A DNA stretch of 64,000 nucleotides from Anaerozeibacter quisquiliarum (GTDB taxonomy: Bacteria > Bacillota > Clostridia > Christensenellales > Aristaeellaceae): NCBI GenBank assembly GCA_051162045.1, contig JBISDI010000003.1; one strand, 5' to 3'. Each line of letters begins with the position of its first letter. Within the stretch, counting starts at the first letter, position 1. Below are positions 8,725 to 17,139 of this stretch, in pieces. Under the pieces are notes generated by a model that worked only from the letters and a program-made list of their open reading frames with translations, was not told the origin of the DNA and searched no databases. Both the position numbers and the translations under genes were made by a program.

Positions 8725-9480
8725 TCAGCGCAAGGGACGGGGCGCGGGCTCCGCGTCCATGATCTCGCCGGTTTCGGGGTCGATGGCCTCCACCGGGGCA
8801 GCTTCGTCCTCATACCCGACGCGCGTGGCGAACTGCTTCACCTGCTCGGCCATCGAAAGGATCAACGGCAGCTCCGCGTCGGTCAGCGGACGATCCACAG
8901 CGAACTGTGCCTGCGAGTAGGCGATGCCGCCCGCGTTGACCGCCTTCTTGAGTGAGAAGCGCGTCACCACGGAGCAGGATTTCCGACCCTTGCCCAGCAG
9001 CCGCTTGATGTACACGCTAAACTCCTTCATGGAACCGGTGGGCAGCGTCAGCACCAAGGGAATCATCTCGCCTTCGCGCAGGATGAAGATACGGCGCTTG
9101 TTCTTGCAGGCTTTGCCGCCGTTCTCGCCGCTGCCGAACTGGTTGAGAGGGCATCGTGCGCAAACCCCGCCGGGGTCGCCGACGCCGGTCACGCCGTCGT
9201 AGCTGCCGCAATCCGGGGGATTGCTGCCGCCCACATACTTTTCGCGGTAGTAGGTGAACAGCGGGTGGTGGAACAGGATCACACCGGTGAACTCCTTCAC
9301 CGTATCGGTTTCGCCGGGCAGCGCGCCGGGCACCTCGAACACGGTGCCGCCGGCGGCGGGGATCGTCACCCGGTCGAAGGTGATGTTCATGCCGACCATT
9401 TCCTCGAACAGCGCGTCGGCCAGATTAAAATTCTCCAGGGAGGTGTAGCTATTGGTGATTCTAAGCTCGTTCTTGCTCAT
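8725..9480 (-). CDS. Conserved prophage replication-module protein, cysteine-rich centre
   Basis: A 251-residue protein whose middle holds a CGSYDG...CARCPLNQFGSG...ACKNKRR cysteine cluster, followed by a basic stretch. It lies between the polymerase and the 9504 gene, the position often taken by single-strand-binding or recombination helpers. I do not recognise a named family, so no function is assigned; DNA binding through a zinc-stabilised centre is an inference. Confidence 0.6.
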   Translation of the reverse strand: MSKNELRITNSYTSLENFNLADALFEEMVGMNITFDRVTIPAAGGTVFEVPGALPGETDTVKEFTGVILFHHPLFTYYREKYVGGSNPPDCGSYDGVTGVGDPGGVCARCPLNQFGSGENGGKACKNKRRIFILREGEMIPLVLTLPTGSMKEFSVYIKRLLGKGRKSCSVVTRFSLKKAVNAGGIAYSQAQFAVDRPLTDAELPLILSMAEQVKQFATRVGYEDEAAPVEAIDPETGEIMDAEPAPRPLR

Positions 9481-9503
9481 GCCGAAATCCTACCTTTCTT
9501 TGT

Positions 9504-9917
9504 TCAGCGCGCTTTTCGCACGCCCACAGTCGTTTTCTCGAATACGTTCACGAGGCCGTCCAGCCATGAGGGGAGCGAATCGTCGTTCTCGGAAATCTGC
9601 TCCTTTACGAAGGCCGAGAGCGAATTTGCGTTGACGGTTTCGTAGATCAGGTCGCCGAAGCCCTCGGCGCGGAGCGCGCCGAACAGCTCGTCCTTCATGC
9701 CCTCCGTGGCAGAGGCGCGTATCTTGGTGGTCAGGCAGAACATGGTGCCCGCGCGGGTAAAATTCTGCGTCTCGGTTTCCATCATCACCGTGGAGAGGTG
9801 CCAGTCCACGTTGTCGATGTCCATATTGACCTGCTTCAGCTCGGCCTCCAGCGCGTCCTTCCGGTCGCGCAGGGCTTTCAGCCCGTCGGCCAGATCAAAG
9901 AGATGCTCTTGTTCCAT
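9504..9917 (-). CDS. Conserved phage protein with N-terminal coiled coil
   Basis: This 137-residue protein begins MEQEHLFDLADGLKALRDRK, then continues as a helical, charged segment and an acidic C-terminal domain ending in KTTVGVRKAR. The start at 9917 was chosen because the upstream part of the frame is a shadow of the ParB-like gene, which it overlaps by 23 nt. No firm family; similar proteins occur next to the polymerase in Clostridia prophages. Confidence 0.6.
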   Translation of the reverse strand: MEQEHLFDLADGLKALRDRKDALEAELKQVNMDIDNVDWHLSTVMMETETQNFTRAGTMFCLTTKIRASATEGMKDELFGALRAEGFGDLIYETVNANSLSAFVKEQISENDDSLPSWLDGLVNVFEKTTVGVRKAR

Positions 9918-10722
9918 GTATGACTCCCTCCAGTTCTCGAATCCGATTGTGCGCCGCCTCGAGCGCCGCCTCCAACTCGGAAACTCGGTTTTTGAGGCTT
10001 TCGATGATGCTGTCCCGGTGGTAGATCTCGTTGTGCTGGCGGTACTTATAGGCGTCGAGCTCGCGCTCGGCGCGGATCGCGCGATCCAGATCCGTTTCGC
10101 GGGCGGGCGCAGGCGCAAATTCGTCGGAAGCGGTTTCCGATTGCGGCCGGGGCTTTGCAGATCGAAGCTCTTTGTAGGCACCAAATATGGTCTGCCGGCC
10201 GTGATCCAGTTCGTCGATCACCGCCTGCGATCCATGGTCGGCCACATACTTTGCGCGGTCGTACTGTTTCGCGCTGAGACCGATTTTCGGGCCAATCTTA
10301 TCGCGGGTTCTGCCCTTCTGGGAACCCTGTGGCCGTCCGACCACAGGGTCAGGCTCCTTCTTCCCGGCAAGCATGCGCTCTTTTGCCTTGGCCTTCTCGA
10401 TCTCTGCGATCAGCCGGGCGTAGTCCATCTTTTCGGAGAAGGTGAACGCCTCGCGCTGCTCGTTCTCGCTGTGTTCGATGAACAGCGCGGCCTCGGCGTC
10501 CCTGGGTGCGGCGACCGTCGCCTCGATTTCCGTCCAGCCGAGCGACTGCGCCGCACGCAGTCTGCGAAGCCCCGCGAGCAGCTGGTAGCCACCGTCAACC
10601 GTCATCACGGTGATGGGGTTGATCAGACCGTTTTTCTGAATGTCCGCCGCGAGCTCCTCAATCTTTGTGGTCTGCTTTCGGATGCGCGCCGCGACCTTGA
10701 TGCTTTCAATCTCGATTCGCAT
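9895..10722 (-). CDS. ParB/Srx-fold DNA-binding or nuclease-like protein
   Basis: A 275-residue protein with an N-terminal ParB-like domain: IKVAARIRKQT, LAADIQKNGLINPITVM, YQLLAGLRRLRAAQSLG, then EHSENEQREAFTFSEK. The HTH-like middle is GLSAKQYDRAKYV, and the C-terminus is a long predicted coiled coil (ESLKNRVSELEAALEAAHNRI). It starts at ATG 10722, just after the stop of the neighbouring gene (2-nt gap). In phages such proteins act in DNA partition or as accessory nucleases. Confidence 0.8.
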   Translation of the reverse strand: MRIEIESIKVAARIRKQTTKIEELAADIQKNGLINPITVMTVDGGYQLLAGLRRLRAAQSLGWTEIEATVAAPRDAEAALFIEHSENEQREAFTFSEKMDYARLIAEIEKAKAKERMLAGKKEPDPVVGRPQGSQKGRTRDKIGPKIGLSAKQYDRAKYVADHGSQAVIDELDHGRQTIFGAYKELRSAKPRPQSETASDEFAPAPARETDLDRAIRAERELDAYKYRQHNEIYHRDSIIESLKNRVSELEAALEAAHNRIRELEGVIHGTRASL

Positions 10723-10724
10723 GA

Positions 10725-11507
10725 TCAGCCCTCCATTTTGAGCCGCTTCCTGCTGTTCGCGACAAGCCCCTTGTTGTAGTGCCGGACCAGCACGCGGCAG
10801 AACCCCTTGCGCATGGCCGGGTCGGACGAGGTTCGGTTCGAGTGGCCCGCCTCGGCAAGGAAATCCTGCCAGATCTCCGCGATGCTCTTGAAGCGCATCC
10901 GCTCTGCGAACTGCGCGGGGCCAAACCGATGTACGAACTCCGCTGTGCCCACGAGGAACTCGCGGCGGGTCACGTCGTTGATGCCCTCCCAGGTGGCACG
11001 CAGCAGTTTCAGCGTCTCGTCGAGCGTCTGAACCCCGTAGACCGTGCAGATGGTCGTCAGCGCGAAGATCGCGGGAATGTTGTTGAAGCCCCGGGCCGAC
11101 ATCCCAACCGTGAACCCATTGGCGCGGGTGATCCGGTCGATCTGGACGCACAACTCGTCACCGGCCTCTAGGCCCGCCTTGAACAGGCTGTACTTGGTGA
11201 GCGGCCGGGTGTTCTGGTTCTGGGTACGGAAGTAGTCTGCCTCGTCCTGGTAGGTGAGCCCGGTGAGCACGTTGCACATGGCATGGGTGTACCCGATCTT
11301 CCGGAGGGCGGCCACGCGGTGCGCGCCGTCGAGCAAGTGGTATTTACCGCCGCGCTCGCTGACGATGGGGAGTCCGAGCTTCGCCTCGTCGAAGTGAGCG
11401 GCAATCTTCTCGACCTGGGCGGTGCTGGTCGGGCGCTGGTAGCCGCCCACTTGAAGGACTCCCACGGGGAGCAGGCGGATGGTCTGGTTCGTTGCTCTTT
11501 CGGTCAT
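10725..11507 (-). CDS. Second ParB-like protein (DUF6551-like)
   Basis: A 260-residue protein whose N-terminal half is a ParB-type fold: LLPVGVLQVGGYQRP, LGLPIVSERGGKYHLLDGAHRVAALRKIG. The GAHR motif is the nucleotide-binding signature of the ParB/sulfiredoxin fold. ATG 11507 is preceded by GGAGGACAAG; the longer open frame to 11858 is antisense to nothing known and overlaps the SNF2 gene. It is probably translated together with the following ParB-like gene. Role in phage replication is inferred from position. Confidence 0.75.
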   Translation of the reverse strand: MTERATNQTIRLLPVGVLQVGGYQRPTSTAQVEKIAAHFDEAKLGLPIVSERGGKYHLLDGAHRVAALRKIGYTHAMCNVLTGLTYQDEADYFRTQNQNTRPLTKYSLFKAGLEAGDELCVQIDRITRANGFTVGMSARGFNNIPAIFALTTICTVYGVQTLDETLKLLRATWEGINDVTRREFLVGTAEFVHRFGPAQFAERMRFKSIAEIWQDFLAEAGHSNRTSSDPAMRKGFCRVLVRHYNKGLVANSRKRLKMEG

Positions 11508-11523
11508 GATCTTGTCCTCCTGT

Positions 11524-12942
11524 TTATGGGTTAAATGGATTTCGTCCGGCGCGGTAGTCGTCCACGAGCGCTTTTGCGAGATTGGCCTTGTCATGGAGCG
11601 CCCGGAGCACCTTTTCGTCCACCGTATCCCTGGCGACCAGGTGAATGTAGGTGCAGGGCCGGTGCTGCCCGACGCGGTGGATGCGCGCGCGGGTCTGTTC
11701 GTAGTTCGACATGGAGTAGTCGAGGGAGTAGAACACCATGGTGCTGGCGGCGGTAAGCGTGATGCCGAGGCCTGCCGTGGCAATCTGGCCGACGAACACT
11801 GTGACATTCGGATCATTCTGAAAGGCCGCCACCTGCGCATCTCGGTCCTTGATCTCACCGGAGATTTGCGCGTACCGGATGCCCTTCTTGGTCAGCAGCT
11901 TGCCGATGGCGTGGATCTCCGGGATGAATCGTGCGATGACCACGAGCTTTTTGCCATCCTGCTCAGCGCTGTCGAGGATATCCGAAAGCGCCTCTAGCTT
12001 GGCGGAGGATACCTGCTCGGTGGCCGAGGTTTCGTCGCCGCCGAGGAACCCACCTGTGAGTTGCGACAGCCGCAGAAGCCTCGTCAGCACGTTGGTCGCG
12101 GTCACGGTGTCGCCAGCCAGTTCCGCATAGCTGTCCTTGACGAGTTGGCGGTAGATTCGCATGGCGGCAGGCTCCAGCTCCACGCGCTGCACGATGTCCG
12201 TGGTGTCGGGCAGGTCGAGGCATTCCGCCTTCGTCGCCCGGTACGCGATGGAGTGCAGGCGCTCCGTGAACTCCGGCTCCATCGACCGCTTCATGACCGG
12301 GGTGTGGTTTCCGTAGCCGGTCATGTCGAAGTAGCGGTTGCGGAACAGGTAGAAGCTCGGGCCGTACACGCGCGGGTCAGCGAATTTGTACTGGCTGAAT
12401 ACGTCCACGGGCTTGTTCGTGATGACGGTGCCGGTGAGGAGCAGGCGGTACTTCGCCTTTGCGCCCAGCCGGTGCAGCGCCTTCGAGGCTGCGATGTTGT
12501 GGGTCTTGATCTTGTGCCCCTCGTCCGCGATGATAAGGTCGGGTTTCCACCGGCCCAACTCTGCCTCAAGCCGCCACGCGGATTCGTAATTCACCACGAG
12601 GACTTGGAGCGCAGTGCCGTTCATGTGCCGGATGGTATCGGTTTTCCGGGCGGTGGTACCTTCGAGCACGGTCAGCGCGTAGTCGAAGGCGGCGAATTTG
12701 GCGAACTCGTCTGCCCATACGCCAAGGATAGACAGCGGCGCAACGATCAGCAGGCGCTGGGTGTGCCCGGCATTCCACAGCGCGCCGGTGATGGCGATGG
12801 ATGTCAAGGTTTTGCCGGTGCCCATTTCCATCAGGAGCGTGGCCCCGCCGCCCTGTGTCAGCCTTTCCAGCGCGAATCCCGCCGCCTTGGTCTGGTGCCG
12901 ATAAGGAGCCGCGCGAATTGGAAGTATCATTTCGTTCTGCAA
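11524..12942 (-). CDS. SNF2-family DNA helicase (phage replication module)
   Basis: A 472-residue SF2 translocase. Motifs in order: PYRHQTKAAGF (Q motif), MGTGKTLTSI (Walker A), IADEGHKI (DEAH-like box II), LLLTGT (motif III), FVGQIATAGLGITL and QTRARIHRVGQHRPC (motifs V-VI). GGAGG lies upstream of TTG 12942 at the best spacing, so I prefer that start (LQNEMILPIR); ATG 12930 is the next choice. It is the first gene of the minus-strand replication operon. Confidence 0.9.
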   Translation of the reverse strand: MQNEMILPIRAAPYRHQTKAAGFALERLTQGGGATLLMEMGTGKTLTSIAITGALWNAGHTQRLLIVAPLSILGVWADEFAKFAAFDYALTVLEGTTARKTDTIRHMNGTALQVLVVNYESAWRLEAELGRWKPDLIIADEGHKIKTHNIAASKALHRLGAKAKYRLLLTGTVITNKPVDVFSQYKFADPRVYGPSFYLFRNRYFDMTGYGNHTPVMKRSMEPEFTERLHSIAYRATKAECLDLPDTTDIVQRVELEPAAMRIYRQLVKDSYAELAGDTVTATNVLTRLLRLSQLTGGFLGGDETSATEQVSSAKLEALSDILDSAEQDGKKLVVIARFIPEIHAIGKLLTKKGIRYAQISGEIKDRDAQVAAFQNDPNVTVFVGQIATAGLGITLTAASTMVFYSLDYSMSNYEQTRARIHRVGQHRPCTYIHLVARDTVDEKVLRALHDKANLAKALVDDYRAGRNPFNP

Positions 12943-13090
12943 TGATATCGCCTCCACTCTGTTTTTTCGGCGCCATTCATATGCGCCATGTGCATGGTAG
13001 CGGATTTTGAACCACTCAAACAGGGCAGCTGCTGCACCCCTACAAAAGCCTTGTACCATAAGGGTTTTCACTGTATTTGGCATCAAAAAA
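12943..13090. other. Leader of the replication operon, no gene seen
   Basis: This stretch contains only the tail of an extended SNF2 frame and weak short frames. A CTGCACCCCT motif occurs here (13031) and again at 13119, so some of the region is repeated. Transcription of the SNF2 operon probably starts here, but no convincing promoter hexamers were found. Confidence 0.4.
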
Positions 13091-13105
13091 GGCCCCAAAA
13101 GGGCC
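13091..13105 (-). terminator. Terminator hairpin (second of a pair)
   Basis: GGCCC/GGGCC stem with a 5-nt loop, followed on the minus strand by TTTTTT (13085-13090). It lies 90 bp past the stop of the XRE-type gene and backs up the terminator at 13150. Confidence 0.6.
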
Positions 13106-13149
13106 AAAATAGGGGCGGCGGCTGCACCCCTCGGGAAAAGAAAAATTGC

Positions 13150-13174
13150 AAAAAATACCGGGCATTTTGCCCGG
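13150..13174 (-). terminator. Rho-independent terminator of the XRE-type gene
   Basis: A 7-bp stem CCGGGCA/TGCCCGG (13158-13164 with 13168-13174) is followed on the minus strand by TATTTTTTGC. It closes the gene ending at 13196. Confidence 0.75.
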
Positions 13175-13195
13175 CAGCATGTGATTTGATTTGTG

Positions 13196-14065
13196 TTACG
13201 CGATGGAGTTCAGGTTCAGCGGCTCGAGTTTGTTTTCCTTCAGGAATCGCTGCACATCCTCGATGCGGTCCATGAACAGGCAGTCCAGGATATACCGATA
13301 TGCCCGGTGCTCCGAAATATCACGCAGTGTAAGTCCGGCCCGTGCGGTCAATTCGCACGACAGCCACGGCGGCAGATGCAACCCGACGCACAGGGCGACG
13401 ACTTGATCCATCGTGTAGTTCTTGCGCTCTGCACGCCTGAGGCGCTTGATGGTGTCCACAGACATGGACGCGGATTCCGCCAGTTGTTCGATGGTCATGC
13501 GCTTCATCTTCATCAGCGCGATCAGCGCTTCGTGGAATGTGTCCGGCAGGCTGCTTACAATGTCGCTCATTTCCGCGAAGCTGACGGGTTTCGTCCGACC
13601 CTTGTCGTTGTCGCCCAGCATGAGGTAATGGCGGTTGTATTCCTCGTCGCTGTTGAGCGTGCCGAAGCGGTATTCCGCGACGCCGCACTGCTCGTACACG
13701 CTGATAAAGCGCAGGCAACATTCGTCCACGTGGGCGTTGGCCCATTTGGTGAGCCGCGCTCCTGCCGAGGTGAACACGACATACTTCGGATCGTTCAGGC
13801 ACAGATGCCCGTCCACATAATTCAGCGCCCCTTTTGCCATGACATGGCCGAGCTGGATCAGGCGCGCCCGGACGCGGTATTTGGGAAAGCTGTTCTCGCG
13901 TGCAATCTTTCTTGCGATAAGCTCCATTCTGCGGCCGAGATGCCAGCCCTGAGGGGACGTTTTCTCCAAGGCGGCGCTGATTTCCGTCCGTATTGAGGAG
14001 GCCGGCATCCTTGATTTGCAGTAGTCTCCTCTGAGACGGTTCTCCTTAGCCCTAACCATCGGCAA
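13196..14065 (-). CDS. N-terminally truncated ImmA/IrrE-XRE type regulator
   Basis: This 289-residue protein matches the rear part of long ImmA/IrrE-family proteins: a winged region (KYRVRARLIQLGHVMAKG), then NYVDGHLCLNDPKYV, HVDECCLRF, and a C-terminal XRE-type helix-turn-helix (MTIEQLAESASMSVDTIKRLR). The HExxH metalloprotease domain expected in front is missing and cannot be found upstream. It may bind DNA and act as a regulator of the prophage or of itself. Two terminators follow it. A TATAAT on the minus strand lies near 14130. Confidence 0.65.
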   Translation of the reverse strand: MPMVRAKENRLRGDYCKSRMPASSIRTEISAALEKTSPQGWHLGRRMELIARKIARENSFPKYRVRARLIQLGHVMAKGALNYVDGHLCLNDPKYVVFTSAGARLTKWANAHVDECCLRFISVYEQCGVAEYRFGTLNSDEEYNRHYLMLGDNDKGRTKPVSFAEMSDIVSSLPDTFHEALIALMKMKRMTIEQLAESASMSVDTIKRLRRAERKNYTMDQVVALCVGLHLPPWLSCELTARAGLTLRDISEHRAYRYILDCLFMDRIEDVQRFLKENKLEPLNLNSIA

Positions 14066-14334
14066 TCGGTTTTAGGCATATACATGGAGTATCATTGGCA
14101 TACCTTTATTACGATGGCGGAATAATATTATACAATGATAGCCGGGATATGGGTTGATAATCCTTGGATAATGTGCTAAGATATCGGTTATCTAGAAAGG
14201 CGATTATGTTAGAGTCACTGCCTTAAAAATGGATTATATTGTGACCTAAAGTCCTTTTCCTATGCATAAAGGGATTTGGATGCTCTGTGTTATAATATCA
14301 TAAGAACAACCAGCCAAAATCGGAGGGCGTCGGT
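14066..14334 (+). promoter_or_regulatory. Divergent intergenic region with extended -10 promoter for the cas operon
   Basis: This AT-rich 269-bp gap separates the prophage from the cas operon. On the plus strand TGTTATAAT (14288-14296) is a strong extended -10 element, 38 bp before the cas3 start; the -35 is poor, as expected for that class. On the minus strand TATAAT near 14130 could serve the truncated XRE-type gene. Short direct repeats of GATAATCCTTGG kind occur at 14155-14175. Confidence 0.55.
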
Positions 14335-17139
14335 ATGTTCGATCAATCGACGGCGACACTGTCGCTCTGGGCAAAAAAGGCGAGGGATGGCAACCCTCAT
14401 TGGCTGCCGCTCGTCGTTCACCTCGCGGACAGCGCTGCGGTCGCGGAGCGCCTATGGGACGGGTGGCTCTGTGGGGGTGTCCGGCGCGCGGTCGAGCAGG
14501 CGTCGTCGACCCCTGAGGATACCAGGCGGCTGTTTATCTTTTTGGCGGCGGCGCACGACATCGGCAAGGCGACGCCTGTCTTCCAGGCCAAGAGCTCCGC
14601 ATATATCCCGCTCGATCTCGATCTGCGCATCGGGGAGAGCATCCTCGCCGCGGGTCTCCCCACCCGACCCTTTCGGGAGTTCTCGCATCCATCCGCCTCG
14701 CCGCATGCGTTTGCCACGCAGCTTCTTTTGCGGCGCGAGGGCGTGAGCGAACAGGTCGCGGCGATTCTCGGCGCGCATCACGGCAAGCCTGCCTCTGGCT
14801 TTTCCATCGTAAATCATCCAATCGAGGCACATCCGACGAACTACCATATGGGTCCGATCGGCAGGGAGGCATGGACATCCGTCCAGCGCGAACTTTTGCA
14901 GTCTGCGCTACAAATGGCCGGTTTTGAGGCGCCGGAAAAACTACCTGTTCCCAATTTATCCGCGCAGGTACTGCTGAGCGGACTTCTCATCATGGCCGAT
15001 TGGATTGCCAGCAACGAGAGATTGTTTCCCTATATTCGCATCGAGGACAATGTGCGCCGCCTCGATTCGCAGGCGCGCGCGGATGTGGCGTGGGAGAAAC
15101 TGCGCCTCCCGGAGCCCTGGGAAATCAGCCACGATTGGATGCAGCCGGAGCTGTTCTACCCATATCGCTTTGGCGTTGGCTTCGACCCGCGCCCGATGCA
15201 ATTGGCCGCGCCGACCGTCGCCCTTAACATCTATGAGCCGGGCATCTGCATACTCGAGGCCGCCACCGGCATCGGCAAGACGGAGAGCGCCCTCGCGATG
15301 TCGGAGGCCTTTGGCAGCAGGGCGAAACGCAGCGGCGTGTTCTTCGCGCTGCCCACGCAGGCCACGTCCGACGGCATCTTTCCGCGCGTGCGCAAGTGGT
15401 TGGACGCGCTGGAGGACGGTGGGCATGCGATGGTTCTCGCCCACGGCAAGGCGCAGTTTAACGAGGACTATCGCGCGCTCTTTGAGGGTGGGCGCGGCAT
15501 TTACGATGAGGATGCATCCGGCGCTTATGTGCACGGCTGGTTCGAGGGCCCGAAAAAGGCACTTCTCGCGGACTTCGTCGTCGGCACGATCGACCAGTTG
15601 CTGTTGATGGCGCTCAAGCAGAAGCACGCGATGCTCCGGCACCTTGGGCTTGCCAACAAGGTCGTAATCATCGATGAGTGCCACGCCTATGATGCGTATA
15701 TGAGCCAATACCTCGACATGGCGCTTCGGTGGCTGGGCGCGTACCGCGTGCCGGTGATCGTGCTCTCGGCGACGCTGCCCGCGAAGCGGCGCGCCGCGCT
15801 TGTCGAGGCGTATCTGAACGCAAAAAAGCCTCCTTCGGGACGGCGCGATGTGCTTGGGCGCGGAAATCGTGCGCCCGAGCAGGTTCGGGAATGGGCGGAC
15901 AGCCGCGCCTATCCCCTGATGACCTACACCGACGGGCGCGAAATCCGCAGCGCGGCGCTGCCCGACGACGGGAGTGCGCACGAGGTATCGATACAATACA
16001 TTGACGAAGAAGGGCTGGCGGACAGGCTCTGCGCGCTTCTTGCGGACGGCGGCTGCGCGGGCGTGATCGTCAACACCGTTCGGCGTGCGCAGGCCGTGGC
16101 GCGGGCGATGCGCGCCCGCTTCGGAGAAGAGCGGGTAATGCTCCAGCACGCGCGCTTTCTCGCCCCGGATCGCGCGCGGAACGAGGAGCAATTGCGTGGC
16201 GCGTTGGGGAAGCCCACCGAAGCCAAGCGGCCGTCGCTTTGTGTCGTCGTCGGTACGCAGGTTCTGGAGCAATCTCTCGATATCGATTTCGATGTGCTGG
16301 TCACCGACCTGTGCCCGATGGATTTGCTGATCCAGCGCATGGGCAGGATGCACAGGCACGACCGGGAGCGGCCCGAAAAGCTGCGCCGCGCGCTCTGCCT
16401 GATTCTCCGACCCACGGGTGGAGGTTTTGAAGAGGGCACGGAGCAGATATACAAGTCCTACCCGCTGATGCGCACGCAGGCGTTTTTGCCGGATCACATC
16501 GTGCTGCCGCGCGATGTGCCGGGCCTTGTGCAGGATGTGTACGACGACGACATACCGCCGCCCATAGAGCCCCCGGGCTATGCGCAGGCGAAGGAGGAGT
16601 GGCTGAACCTGACCGCGCGCAAGGAGCGGCGTGCCGACGCATTCCGCATCCATCCGCCGTGGGATGGGCCGGGCAATGTGCTCACGGACTGGCTGAACGC
16701 GGGCGCGGAGGAATTGGAGGGCGGGGCGGGCCTCTCCGAGCAGAGGGGAGAGGCAAAGGTACGCGATTCAGATGAATCCTTCGAGGTGCTGCTCTTGATC
16801 GAGTCGGGCGGGAGGCTGCGGTTCCTCCCGTGGATCGAGGGTGGGCGAGAGATTCCCGAGGGCGAGATTCCCGACCGCCTCGCGCAGGCAATCGCCCGAC
16901 AGCGCCTGCGCATGCCGCAGCCGCTGTGCGCGCCCTGGGCCATCGAGCGGACGATCAAGGAGCTCGAGGAGATCCATGCGGAACGCTTCGCCGCCTGGAG
17001 CGCATCCCCCTGGCTCAAGGGCGAGCTGATTCTGCCAATGGATGAGAATTGTACCATGCGGCTGGGAGGCTATTGTTTGCGCTACGACCGCCTAGACGGC
17101 CTTACCTATGAAAAGGAGGAGAAACGCGATGGGGGATAG
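14335..17139 (+). CDS. cas3: Cas3 nuclease-helicase (type I-E)
   Basis: The 934-residue Cas3 unwinds and shreds target DNA after Cascade recognition. The N-terminal HD nuclease domain shows VHLADSA, AAAHDIGKATPVFQAK and AILGAHHGKP (about residues 20-170). The SF2 helicase follows: Walker A EAATGIGKTESAL near residue 305, DECHAYD near 445, SATLP, and motif VI QRMGRMHRH near 665. Length is normal. ATG 14335 has GGAGGGCG upstream. The stop overlaps cse1 by 11 nt, so it is the first gene of the cas operon. Confidence 0.97.
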   Translation: MFDQSTATLSLWAKKARDGNPHWLPLVVHLADSAAVAERLWDGWLCGGVRRAVEQASSTPEDTRRLFIFLAAAHDIGKATPVFQAKSSAYIPLDLDLRIGESILAAGLPTRPFREFSHPSASPHAFATQLLLRREGVSEQVAAILGAHHGKPASGFSIVNHPIEAHPTNYHMGPIGREAWTSVQRELLQSALQMAGFEAPEKLPVPNLSAQVLLSGLLIMADWIASNERLFPYIRIEDNVRRLDSQARADVAWEKLRLPEPWEISHDWMQPELFYPYRFGVGFDPRPMQLAAPTVALNIYEPGICILEAATGIGKTESALAMSEAFGSRAKRSGVFFALPTQATSDGIFPRVRKWLDALEDGGHAMVLAHGKAQFNEDYRALFEGGRGIYDEDASGAYVHGWFEGPKKALLADFVVGTIDQLLLMALKQKHAMLRHLGLANKVVIIDECHAYDAYMSQYLDMALRWLGAYRVPVIVLSATLPAKRRAALVEAYLNAKKPPSGRRDVLGRGNRAPEQVREWADSRAYPLMTYTDGREIRSAALPDDGSAHEVSIQYIDEEGLADRLCALLADGGCAGVIVNTVRRAQAVARAMRARFGEERVMLQHARFLAPDRARNEEQLRGALGKPTEAKRPSLCVVVGTQVLEQSLDIDFDVLVTDLCPMDLLIQRMGRMHRHDRERPEKLRRALCLILRPTGGGFEEGTEQIYKSYPLMRTQAFLPDHIVLPRDVPGLVQDVYDDDIPPPIEPPGYAQAKEEWLNLTARKERRADAFRIHPPWDGPGNVLTDWLNAGAEELEGGAGLSEQRGEAKVRDSDESFEVLLLIESGGRLRFLPWIEGGREIPEGEIPDRLAQAIARQRLRMPQPLCAPWAIERTIKELEEIHAERFAAWSASPWLKGELILPMDENCTMRLGGYCLRYDRLDGLTYEKEEKRDGG

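Noticed and set aside
14956..16653. A 565-codon open frame antisense to cas3
   Set aside because: A shadow of a high-GC gene; low-complexity, no ribosome site, no family features, while cas3 is unmistakable.
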